In this document: positions 45,823 to 51,580 of the stretch, in pieces | Layout: each line of letters opens with the position of its first letter | How positions within the stretch are numbered: position 1 is the first letter of the stretch | Assembly (NCBI RefSeq): GCF_004025325.1 | Contig: NZ_RSFE01000011.1 | Location: 1 to 51,580 of the forward strand | Direction of reading: 5' to 3' | Length of the DNA stretch: 51,580 bases | DNA from: Pseudidiomarina gelatinasegens | GTDB taxonomy: Bacteria; Pseudomonadota; Gammaproteobacteria; Enterobacterales; Alteromonadaceae | Position numbers and translations under genes: made by a program | The notes under the pieces: model-generated | Database searches by the model: none | Seen by the model: only the letters and a program-made list of their open reading frames with translations | Told to the model about the DNA's origin: nothing

Positions 45823-47151
45823 ATGGCTAAACCAGGATTGGAATCTAACAGAGCTCAAGGTGGCACGTCGGAGCTTAAACGTCGACTGCTCTTCGTACTC
45901 GGCGCGTTAATCGTGTTCCGTGCGGGCTCCTTTGTGCCGATTCCTGGTATAGATGCCGCAGTATTGGCGCAACTATTCGATCAGCAGAAAGACACCATCG
46001 TGGCCATGTTTAACATGTTCAGCGGTGGTGCTCTTGAACGCGCATCGGTATTCGCACTAGGTATTATGCCGTACATTTCGGCTTCGATTATTATGCAATT
46101 GGCGAGTGTGGTTCATCCGCGCTTAGCTGAGCTTAAGAAAGAAGGTGAAAGTGGCCGTCGTAAGATCAGCCAATACACGCGTTGGGGTACATTAGTACTC
46201 GCAACTTTCCAATCAATTGGTATTGCCACTGGCTTGCCAAACCTAATGCCAGGTCTTGTTATTGACCCGAGCTTTGGGTTTTACTTCACGGCTATCGTGA
46301 GTTTGGTTACTGGTACCATGTTCTTAATGTGGTTAGGTGAGCAGATTACCGAACGTGGAATTGGAAACGGTATCTCTATTCTGATCTTCACCGGTATTGT
46401 AGCAGGCCTTCCGTCGGCCATTGGTCAGACGGCAGAGCAAGCACGTCAAGGTGATTTGCATTTATTATTGTTATTGCTAATTGGTGTTATTGTTCTCGCA
46501 GTTACATATTTCGTTGTGTTCGTAGAACGTGGTCAACGTCGTATTGTAGTGAACTATGCGAAGCGTCAGCAAGGCCGTAAGGTGTTTGCCGCGCAAAGCA
46601 CACACTTGCCATTGAAAGTTAATATGGCGGGTGTAATTCCACCGATTTTCGCATCAAGTATTATTTTGTTCCCAGGCACCATCGCAACTTGGTTTGGCCA
46701 AGGTGAAGGTGCGGTAGCAAACTTCTTACAAGAGCTTTCGTTGACATTGTCACCGGGTCAGCCCCTGTACGTAATGCTTTATGCAGCAGCAATAATCTTC
46801 TTCTGTTTCTTCTATACCGCGTTGGTATTTAACCCACGCGAGACAGCAGATAACTTGAAGAAGTCGGGCGCGTTTATCCCTGGTATTCGTCCAGGTGAGC
46901 AAACCTCCCGTTACATTGATAAAGTGATGACACGTTTGACGCTTGCGGGCGCCCTATACATTACCTTTGTCTGTTTGGTTCCTGAGTTCATGATGATTGC
47001 GTGGAACGTACAATTCTATTTCGGTGGTACGTCGCTTTTAATTATCGTAGTTGTTATCATGGACTTTATGGCGCAGGTCCAAACTCATCTGATGTCACAT
47101 CAGTATGACTCGGTCCTGAAAAAAGCTAATCTGAAGGGCTTCGGCCGTTAA
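45823..47151 (+). CDS. secY: Protein translocase channel subunit SecY
   Basis: 442 aa (E. coli 443), ten transmembrane helices. Signatures: [16 protein letters not shown] near TM1, [19 protein letters not shown] in the plug/TM2 region, and cytoplasmic loop [20 protein letters not shown]. Forms the SecYEG channel. Its place between rplO and rpmJ is the standard spc order. Confidence 0.98.
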   Translation: MAKPGLESNRAQGGTSELKRRLLFVLGALIVFRAGSFVPIPGIDAAVLAQLFDQQKDTIVAMFNMFSGGALERASVFALGIMPYISASIIMQLASVVHPRLAELKKEGESGRRKISQYTRWGTLVLATFQSIGIATGLPNLMPGLVIDPSFGFYFTAIVSLVTGTMFLMWLGEQITERGIGNGISILIFTGIVAGLPSAIGQTAEQARQGDLHLLLLLLIGVIVLAVTYFVVFVERGQRRIVVNYAKRQQGRKVFAAQSTHLPLKVNMAGVIPPIFASSIILFPGTIATWFGQGEGAVANFLQELSLTLSPGQPLYVMLYAAAIIFFCFFYTALVFNPRETADNLKKSGAFIPGIRPGEQTSRYIDKVMTRLTLAGALYITFVCLVPEFMMIAWNVQFYFGGTSLLIIVVVIMDFMAQVQTHLMSHQYDSVLKKANLKGFGR

Positions 47152-47176
47152 GATTGGATAATTACGGAGTGTAGCA

Positions 47177-47290
47177 ATGAAAGTTCGTGCTTCCGTGAAG
47201 AAAATCTGCCGTAACTGTAAAGTTATCAAGCGCAACGGTGTTGTGCGCGTAATTTGCAGTGACCCTAAGCACAAGCAACGGCAAGGTTAA
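47177..47290 (+). CDS. rpmJ: 50S ribosomal protein L36
   Basis: 37 aa, found by reading the gap after sec[21 protein letters not shown] then [13 protein letters not shown]: the zinc ligands C11, C14, C27 and H32/33 region are all present (zinc-containing form). Last gene of the spc operon; GGAG upstream of the ATG. Confidence 0.97.
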   Translation: MKVRASVKKICRNCKVIKRNGVVRVICSDPKHKQRQG

Positions 47291-47339
47291 TTCGATGAAG
47301 AAGACCGCAGTCAAAATTAAATTTTTGGCTGCGGCTTTG

Positions 47340-47440
47340 ATATGTTTGCAAATTGGCGACTGGTTGAGTATCCTAACGGGCTTTTCAAATCCGGTCACCC
47401 ATAAACTAAAGGAGACGTGTTAGTGGCCCGTATCGCTGGC
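47340..47440 (+). promoter_or_regulatory. Alpha-operon leader: S4-binding pseudoknot (Alpha_RBS)
   Basis: The leader keeps E. coli alpha-leader words in the same order: TTGAGTATCCT, ACGGGCTTTTCA, then the SD and GTGGCCCGT. ACGGGC (47376-47381) pairs perfectly with GCCCGT (47426-47431) just after the start codon, and GACTGG (47358-47363) pairs with CCGGTC (47391-47396, one G-U pair). In E. coli this nested pseudoknot binds ribosomal protein S4 (RpsD) and represses translation of the operon. The unusual GTG start is part of the conserved structure. Confidence 0.85.
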
Positions 47441-47779
47441 ATTAACGTTCCTGACAATAAGCATGCAGTCATTGCCTTGACTGCGATTTACGGTATCGGC
47501 CGTACTCGTTCTAAAGCTATCCTAGCTTCGATCGAGTTGCCGGAAGATACTAAAATCGGCTCTTTGTCAGAAGAAAAACTGGATGTACTTCGTGAAGCAG
47601 TAGCTAAGTTTACTGTTGAAGGCGATCTTCGCCGTGAAGTATCTATGAACATAAAACGCTTGATGGATCTCGGATGTTTTCGTGGTCTACGTCATCGTCG
47701 TGGCTTGCCTCTACGTGGACAGCGCACTAAAACAAATGCGCGTACCCGTAAAGGTCCGCGTAAACCAATTAAGAAGTAG
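47423..47779 (+). CDS. rpsM: 30S ribosomal protein S13
   Basis: 118 aa from GTG 47423, the same length as E. coli S13; an earlier in-frame GTG at 47417 is only 2 nt from the SD (GGAG 47411-47414) and is rejected. [20 protein letters not shown] start, and the C-terminal [20 protein letters not shown]. First gene of the alpha operon, under the S4 leader. Confidence 0.98.
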   Translation: MARIAGINVPDNKHAVIALTAIYGIGRTRSKAILASIELPEDTKIGSLSEEKLDVLREAVAKFTVEGDLRREVSMNIKRLMDLGCFRGLRHRRGLPLRGQRTKTNARTRKGPRKPIKK

Positions 47780-47793
47780 GGAGTTGAGAAGAA

Positions 47794-48183
47794 ATGGCTA
47801 AACAACCAACTCGTACTCGTAAGCGCGTTAAAAAGCAAGTCGCTGATGGCATGGCTCACATCCATGCATCTTTCAATAACACCATTGTGACCATCACTGA
47901 CCGTCAAGGTAACGCGTTAGCATGGGCAACTGCAGGTGGTTCAGGTTTCCGTGGTTCACGTAAATCTACCCCATTTGCTGCACAGGTTGCTGCTGAGCGC
48001 GCGGGTGAAATGGCGAAGGAATACGGTTTGAAAAACCTAGAAGTGTTCGTAAAGGGCCCAGGTCCTGGTCGTGAATCATCGATTCGCGCATTGAACGCTG
48101 TAGGTTATCGCATCACGAACATTACTGATGTGACGCCTATTCCTCACAACGGTTGTCGTCCGCCTAAGAAACGTCGCGTTTAA
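47794..48183 (+). CDS. rpsK: 30S ribosomal protein S11
   Basis: 129 aa, same as E. coli S11. [20 protein letters not shown] and the C-terminal [16 protein letters not shown] are diagnostic. Part of the 30S platform near the mRNA exit site. Confidence 0.98.
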   Translation: MAKQPTRTRKRVKKQVADGMAHIHASFNNTIVTITDRQGNALAWATAGGSGFRGSRKSTPFAAQVAAERAGEMAKEYGLKNLEVFVKGPGPGRESSIRALNAVGYRITNITDVTPIPHNGCRPPKKRRV

Positions 48184-48213
48184 TAGGCGCCAAACGATAG
48201 TTGGAGAAAGAAC

Positions 48214-48834
48214 ATGGCTAGATATTTGGGTCCAAAACTCAAACTGAGTCGTCGCGAAGGAACAGACTTGTTCCTGAAAAGCGGCGTACGCGCAATCGAT
48301 ACGAAATGTAAACTCGAAAGCGCACCGGGTCAGCACGGCGCACGTCGCGGCCGTTTGTCTGATTACGGTTTGCAGTTACGTGAAAAGCAAAAGGTTCGTC
48401 GTATCTACGGCGTACTGGAAAAGCAATTCCGTAACTATTACAAAGAAGCTGCCCGTATTAAGGGCAACACTGGTGAGAACCTGCTGCAATTGCTTGAGCA
48501 ACGCCTTGATAACGTGGTGTACCGTATGGGCTTCGCATCAACTCGTGCTGAAGCACGCCAGTTGGTAAGCCACAAAGCAGTAGTAGTGAATGGTCAGGTA
48601 GTCAACATTCCGTCGTTTAAAGTACGCCCGGAAGACGTTGTGACAATTCGCGAAAAAGCGAAAAAGCAGGCGCGGATCGCAGCCGCATTGGAACTCGCAG
48701 AACAGCGTGAGAAGCCAGTATGGTTGGAAGTAGACGGCACTAAGATGGAAGGTCAGTTTAAACGTCTTCCAGAGCGTGCAGATATGTCTGCTGAAATTAA
48801 CGAACAGTTGATCGTAGAGCTTTACTCTAAGTAA
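48214..48834 (+). CDS. rpsD: 30S ribosomal protein S4
   Basis: 206 aa, same as E. coli S4. [20 protein letters not shown] start and the S4 RNA-binding domain ([20 protein letters not shown]). A primary 16S rRNA binder; in E. coli it is also the translational repressor of this operon, and the target leader is conserved at 47340-47440. Confidence 0.98.
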   Translation: MARYLGPKLKLSRREGTDLFLKSGVRAIDTKCKLESAPGQHGARRGRLSDYGLQLREKQKVRRIYGVLEKQFRNYYKEAARIKGNTGENLLQLLEQRLDNVVYRMGFASTRAEARQLVSHKAVVVNGQVVNIPSFKVRPEDVVTIREKAKKQARIAAALELAEQREKPVWLEVDGTKMEGQFKRLPERADMSAEINEQLIVELYSK

Positions 48835-48859
48835 AGCTTAAGCATAAAGAGAGGACACA

Positions 48860-49849
48860 ATGCAGGGTTCTGTTACCGAATTCCTAAAGCCAAGGCTAGT
48901 CGATATCGAACAAATTAGCCCGACTCACGCTAAAGTGACGTTGGAGCCTCTTGAGCGTGGCTTTGGTCACACGCTGGGCAACGCGTTGCGCCGCATCTTA
49001 CTTTCGTCAATGCCAGGTGTGGCAGTGACTGAAGTTAAGATTGAAGGTGTACAGCACGAATACAGCAGCAAAGAGGGTGTTCAGGAAGACATCATCGAGA
49101 TTCTGTTGAACCTTAAAGGTTTGGCAGTAGTCATGGAAGGCAAAGATGAAGCGATTCTGACCTTGAAAAAATCCGGAGCGGGCCCTGTCAAGGCTGGCGA
49201 CATCACGCATGATGGTGATGTTGAAATTCTTAACTCTGACCACCTCATCTGTACGTTAACAGGTGATACTGAGATTGAAATGTCAATCAAAGTAGAACGT
49301 GGTCGCGGTTATGTTCCAGCTTCGGCACGTCAGTCCGCTGACGATGAAGAGCGTCCAATCGGTCTTCTATTAGTTGACGCTTCTTTCAGTCCAGTTGAGC
49401 GTATTGCTTACAGTGTTGATTCAGCACGTGTTGAGCAGCGCACTGACTTGGATAAATTGGTTATCGATATGGAAACCAACGGTACGTTGGATCCAGAAGA
49501 AGCGATTCGTCGCGCTGCAACAATTCTTGCTCAACAGCTTGAAGCGTTCGTAGAATTACGTGACATGAGCGAACCAGAAGAGAAAGAAGAGAAGCCGGAG
49601 TTTGATCCGATTCTTTTGCGTCCGGTAGACGATTTGGAATTAACTGTGCGTTCTGCGAACTGTTTAAAAGCAGAAGCTATTCAGTACATTGGTGACTTAG
49701 TGCAGCGTACCGAAGTTGAGTTATTAAAAACTCCTAACTTGGGTAAAAAATCGCTCACCGAAATCAAAGACGTGCTTGCATCACGTGGTTTGTCACTAGG
49801 CATGCGCCTAGAGAACTGGCCACCAGCAAGCTTGGTTGATCGAGACTAA
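48860..49849 (+). CDS. rpoA: RNA polymerase alpha subunit
   Basis: 329 aa, same as E. coli. N-terminal dimerisation domain ([20 protein letters not shown]), an acidic linker ([20 protein letters not shown]) and the C-terminal domain that contacts UP elements and activators ([20 protein letters not shown]). Confidence 0.99.
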   Translation: MQGSVTEFLKPRLVDIEQISPTHAKVTLEPLERGFGHTLGNALRRILLSSMPGVAVTEVKIEGVQHEYSSKEGVQEDIIEILLNLKGLAVVMEGKDEAILTLKKSGAGPVKAGDITHDGDVEILNSDHLICTLTGDTEIEMSIKVERGRGYVPASARQSADDEERPIGLLLVDASFSPVERIAYSVDSARVEQRTDLDKLVIDMETNGTLDPEEAIRRAATILAQQLEAFVELRDMSEPEEKEEKPEFDPILLRPVDDLELTVRSANCLKAEAIQYIGDLVQRTEVELLKTPNLGKKSLTEIKDVLASRGLSLGMRLENWPPASLVDRD

Positions 49850-49887
49850 GTCATCTTTTACAGAGATTTACTGAGAAGGGTATAGGT

Positions 49888-50289
49888 ATGCGCCATCGTA
49901 AGAGTGGTCGTCAACTCAACCGCAACAGCAGCCATCGTAAAGCGATGTTCAGCAATATGGCAAGCTCACTGGTTCGTCACGAAGTGATTAAAACCACGCT
50001 GCCAAAAGCTAAAGAACTGCGTCGCGTTATCGAGCCGCTAATTACTTTAGCTAAGCAAGATAGCGTAGCAAACCGCCGTATGGCTTTTGCTCGCACTCGC
50101 GACCAAGAAGTAGTTGGTAAGCTGTTTAATGAACTAGGTCCACGTTATCAAGAGCGTGCTGGTGGTTACACTCGTATTATGAAGTGTGGCTTCCGTGCTG
50201 GAGACAACGCACCTATGGCATACGTTGAACTTGTTGACCGTCCAGAAGTAGACGTTACTGAAACTGAAGAAGTTGCAGTAGTAGAATAA
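49888..50289 (+). CDS. rplQ: 50S ribosomal protein L17
   Basis: 133 aa (E. coli 127). [20 protein letters not shown] start and [20 protein letters not shown] core. Short acidic tail ([10 protein letters not shown]). Last gene of the alpha operon, followed by a strong terminator. Confidence 0.98.
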   Translation: MRHRKSGRQLNRNSSHRKAMFSNMASSLVRHEVIKTTLPKAKELRRVIEPLITLAKQDSVANRRMAFARTRDQEVVGKLFNELGPRYQERAGGYTRIMKCGFRAGDNAPMAYVELVDRPEVDVTETEEVAVVE

Positions 50290-50312
50290 GTAGCTTTGAA
50301 AGAAGTTACATA

Positions 50313-50340
50313 AAAAAGCCGCTCAATTGAGCGGCTTTTT
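50313..50340. terminator. Bidirectional terminator after rplQ
   Basis: A perfect 28-bp palindrome: A-tract, GCCGCTC, AATT centre, GAGCGGC, T-tract. It can end both the alpha operon (+) and the convergent 50363-51157 gene (-). Confidence 0.93.
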
Positions 50341-50362
50341 CGTTTATGGAATATCTGTTTTT

Positions 50363-51157
50363 TTAATGATTCAGGATTAACTCAAGCTCATCTTCAGAAA
50401 GTTCGTGCCGTGCCGCGATGACCTTCAGTTGCTCGGCGGTGATACCACCAGCATCATAAGCGCTTCGTAATAAAGCGATTGCACGTTGGCGTTCAATATC
50501 TTGTGCTTGAAGTTCATCCGTATCTGAGGCGCTACCAATAATATCGCTGATAGTGTCGGCAAGGTAACCACCGAGAGCCGGTGCCGCCGCAAGTACAGAA
50601 CGAATGATTGACTCTAGCTTGCCAACTTCAGCTTCTTTATTAGCGCGTAAAATACCATCGGCTGTATGAGGCTCAGTTAATACAGCAACCCGAATTACTT
50701 CGTTAAATTGTTCGGGATTAATTTGATCGACGGTACTAACCATTGCTTCAGCATAGCTTGGTTCAGTCTCGACGCCGATACGAACAATTTCGGCTGGGTC
50801 TGCAACTTCCAGGTTTAAAGCGACGGTTATAATGTCGCGAGTAAATGCAGGCTCAGCGTCAATAGCGGCTTTTATGATATGGCGGTAGTGGTTTGGATAC
50901 CGTTCAAAAGCAGCATATAGGATAGGCTCCACATGTTGCGGATAATTGCCCATTAAGACCCTTACGGATCGAGTTGAGGAGAAATTTCGTTGTTCGTAGT
51001 ATCGAAGCATCCGTGCATAAGTTTCAGCTAGACGTTGATTTTCCTCGTCTAAAACATAAGTTTTAGTCTTAGAAACTTCAGTGACAGCAGAATCTGCCGC
51101 GTATGTAGCGCATGTCATAAATACGCTCGCAGCCAATAAAGTTGGTAAAACTTTCAT
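50363..51157 (-). CDS. Secreted helical-repeat protein of unknown function
   Basis: 264 aa. Signal peptide 1-20 (MKVLPTLLAASVFMTCATYA), so exported to the periplasm or beyond. Residues ~70-180 contain degenerate alpha-helical repeats of about 30-35 residues marked by recurring EP turns (HVEPILYAAFERYP, DAEPAFTRDIITVA, TEPSYAEAMVSTV, TEPHTADGILRA), suggesting a small solenoid. The C-terminus is a helical segment rich in Glu/Leu (HELSEDELELILNH). I do not recognise a family. GGGG lies eight nt before the ATG. No operon partners. Confidence 0.75.
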   Translation of the reverse strand: MKVLPTLLAASVFMTCATYAADSAVTEVSKTKTYVLDEENQRLAETYARMLRYYEQRNFSSTRSVRVLMGNYPQHVEPILYAAFERYPNHYRHIIKAAIDAEPAFTRDIITVALNLEVADPAEIVRIGVETEPSYAEAMVSTVDQINPEQFNEVIRVAVLTEPHTADGILRANKEAEVGKLESIIRSVLAAAPALGGYLADTISDIIGSASDTDELQAQDIERQRAIALLRSAYDAGGITAEQLKVIAARHELSEDELELILNH

Positions 51158-51250
51158 AGGCGCACCCCGATTATATCATTATGTCTTTGTAGTAATAATT
51201 AGTGACGATTTGTAAACATAGCAGTCTTTATAGACAAACAATAGTCAAAC

Positions 51251-51288
51251 TTTGTTCAATTTGGGTAAAAATAAATCACTTGAACAAA
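51251..51288. repeat. Separated 9-bp inverted repeat
   Basis: TTTGTTCAA (51251-51259) and TTGAACAAA (51280-51288) are perfect inverted copies whose starts are 29 bp apart. They lie in the AT-rich gap between the 50363-51157 gene and the rRNA promoter. Possible protein-binding pair or weak hairpin; no T-tract follows. Confidence 0.4.
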
Positions 51289-51314
51289 AATATGAAAATA
51301 GATCTTGCGCAGTT

Positions 51315-51340
51315 GGCGGCGATCCTTATAATTCGCCGCC
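51315..51340. other. GC-rich hairpin upstream of the rRNA promoter
   Basis: GGCGGCGA (51315-51322) pairs with TCGCCGCC (51333-51340) across a 10-nt AT-rich loop. No T-tract on either strand, so a terminator is not supported. Its role is unknown. Confidence 0.45.
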
Positions 51341-51371
51341 GTTGTCACCAAGTGATGACGCCGGTTCAGAA

Positions 51372-51387
51372 GGTGATGTAAATCACA
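51372..51387. promoter_or_regulatory. CRP-like site upstream of the rRNA promoter
   Basis: GGTGA, TGTAAA, TCACA matches TGTGA-N6-TCACA at nine of ten positions. Its centre is about 62 bp upstream of the expected start of the 51408-51435 promoter, the position used by class I CRP sites. It could also be bound by another CRP/FNR-family protein. Confidence 0.45.
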
Positions 51388-51407
51388 AAAAAAGATCCAA
51401 AAGGATC

Positions 51408-51435
51408 TTGACCTGACCAACGGATGACGTAGAAT
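51408..51435 (+). promoter_or_regulatory. rRNA operon promoter (P1-like)
   Basis: TTGACC (51408-51413), 16-nt spacer, TAGAAT (51430-51435), the 16-bp spacing typical of rrn P1 promoters. An A-rich UP-element-like tract (ATCACAAAAAAAGATCC) lies just upstream. It drives an rRNA operon whose leader fills the rest of the window. Confidence 0.85.
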
Positions 51436-51443
51436 ACGCATCC

Positions 51444-51475
51444 CGCTTCACGAGAAGCGAACGCTCTTTAACAAT
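51444..51475 (+). promoter_or_regulatory. rRNA leader antitermination boxB-boxA
   Basis: A boxB-like hairpin CGCTTC-ACGA-GAAGCG (51444-51459) is followed by boxA GCTCTTTAACAAT (51463-51475), matching the rrn boxA consensus. In E. coli this recruits Nus factors for antitermination of rRNA transcription. Confidence 0.88.
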
Positions 51476-51580
51476 ATACCAAGCCAAGCAAACTGTGTGG
51501 GCACTTACCGGATTCAGGCAAGTAATACTTGAAAGGTACGGAACCTCTAGCGAGGGAAAGTACACCTGACTGATTGGAAA
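51476..51580 (+). other. 5' leader of a 16S rRNA precursor (partial)
   Basis: The remaining sequence (including CTGTGTGGGCACTT, which resembles the E. coli rrn leader) is pre-16S leader and carries no gene. The mature 16S rRNA start lies beyond the window. Confidence 0.8.

Noticed and set aside
47346-47374. TTGCAA-N17-TATCCT as an alpha-operon promoter
   Set aside because: Spacing is ideal, but TATCCT lies inside the conserved S4 pseudoknot leader; in E. coli the same words are transcribed, so the true promoter is probably further upstream.
1-51580. CRISPR arrays, insertion sequences, prophage genes, attachment sites
   Set aside because: No regular spacer-repeat arrays, transposase or integrase genes, or flanking target duplications were seen anywhere in the window.

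Overview
The window comes from a gammaproteobacterium. Supporting evidence: classical gamma gene neighbourhoods (holD-rimI, deoCABD, ytjB/serB-radA, tamA-tamB), a spc/alpha ribosomal block in E. coli order, an alpha-operon leader that matches the E. coli S4 target, and E. coli-like rRNA leader elements. The Alteromonadales, possibly near Idiomarinaceae, are my best guess; this rests on gene content and style only. The interval lies between two rRNA operons that point the same way: it opens with the last ~57 nt of a 5S rRNA and its terminator, and it closes in the promoter and boxB/boxA leader of the next rRNA operon.

Layout. 1-245: 5S end, terminator and a composite palindromic repeat. 251-5436 (-): tamB and tamA (outer-membrane TAM system). 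5585-5661: tRNA-Trp. 5709-6541: holD-rimI. 6538-7084 (-): a two-gene YgaV/BigR-like persulfide-sensing repressor plus DUF2892 membrane protein, with twin operator-like sites upstream. 7259-11738: cdd-deoC-deoA-deoB-deoD nucleoside salvage operon. 11919-14899: cytochrome c, copper nitrite reductase (nirK), nirV and a SCO copper chaperone. 15009-20095: prfC, a TatD-family gene, ytjB (-), serB, radA; much of this mirrors the E. coli 99-minute region. 20098-22515: a three-gene BtuF/BtuC/BtuD-type ABC importer. 22512-26475: S41 protease lipoprotein (-), nagZ, queC (-), queE.

26557-35574 is a tightly packed Tad (Flp-type) pilus operon: a Flp-like prepilin, a TadG-like protein, a TadE-like pseudopilin, an unknown gene, a probable extra pilin-like ORF overlapping it, cpaB/rcpC, cpaC/rcpA secretin, cpaF/tadA ATPase, tadB, tadC, a DUF192 gene, a TadD-like TPR protein and an unknown membrane-anchored protein. 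No prepilin peptidase (tadV) or tadZ/cpaE is present, so they must be elsewhere or be replaced. 35571-41344 (-) is a six-gene Mrp Na+/H+ antiporter operon with fused MrpA-MrpB.

41772-50289 is the spc operon (rplN to rpmJ) followed by the alpha operon (rpsM to rplQ). Unusually, rplN is first: the S10 operon is not upstream, and a 427-bp control region separates rplN from the divergent mrp operon. After the rplQ terminator comes a secreted helical-repeat protein of unknown function (50363-51157, -) and then the rRNA promoter region.

The most interesting points are: a NirK whose axial type-1 copper Met appears replaced by Gln; the Tad locus with unrecognised components and an overlapping pilin-like ORF; the YgaV-like regulator with a matched pair of near-palindromes; and a CRP-like site placed about -62 at the terminal rRNA promoter.
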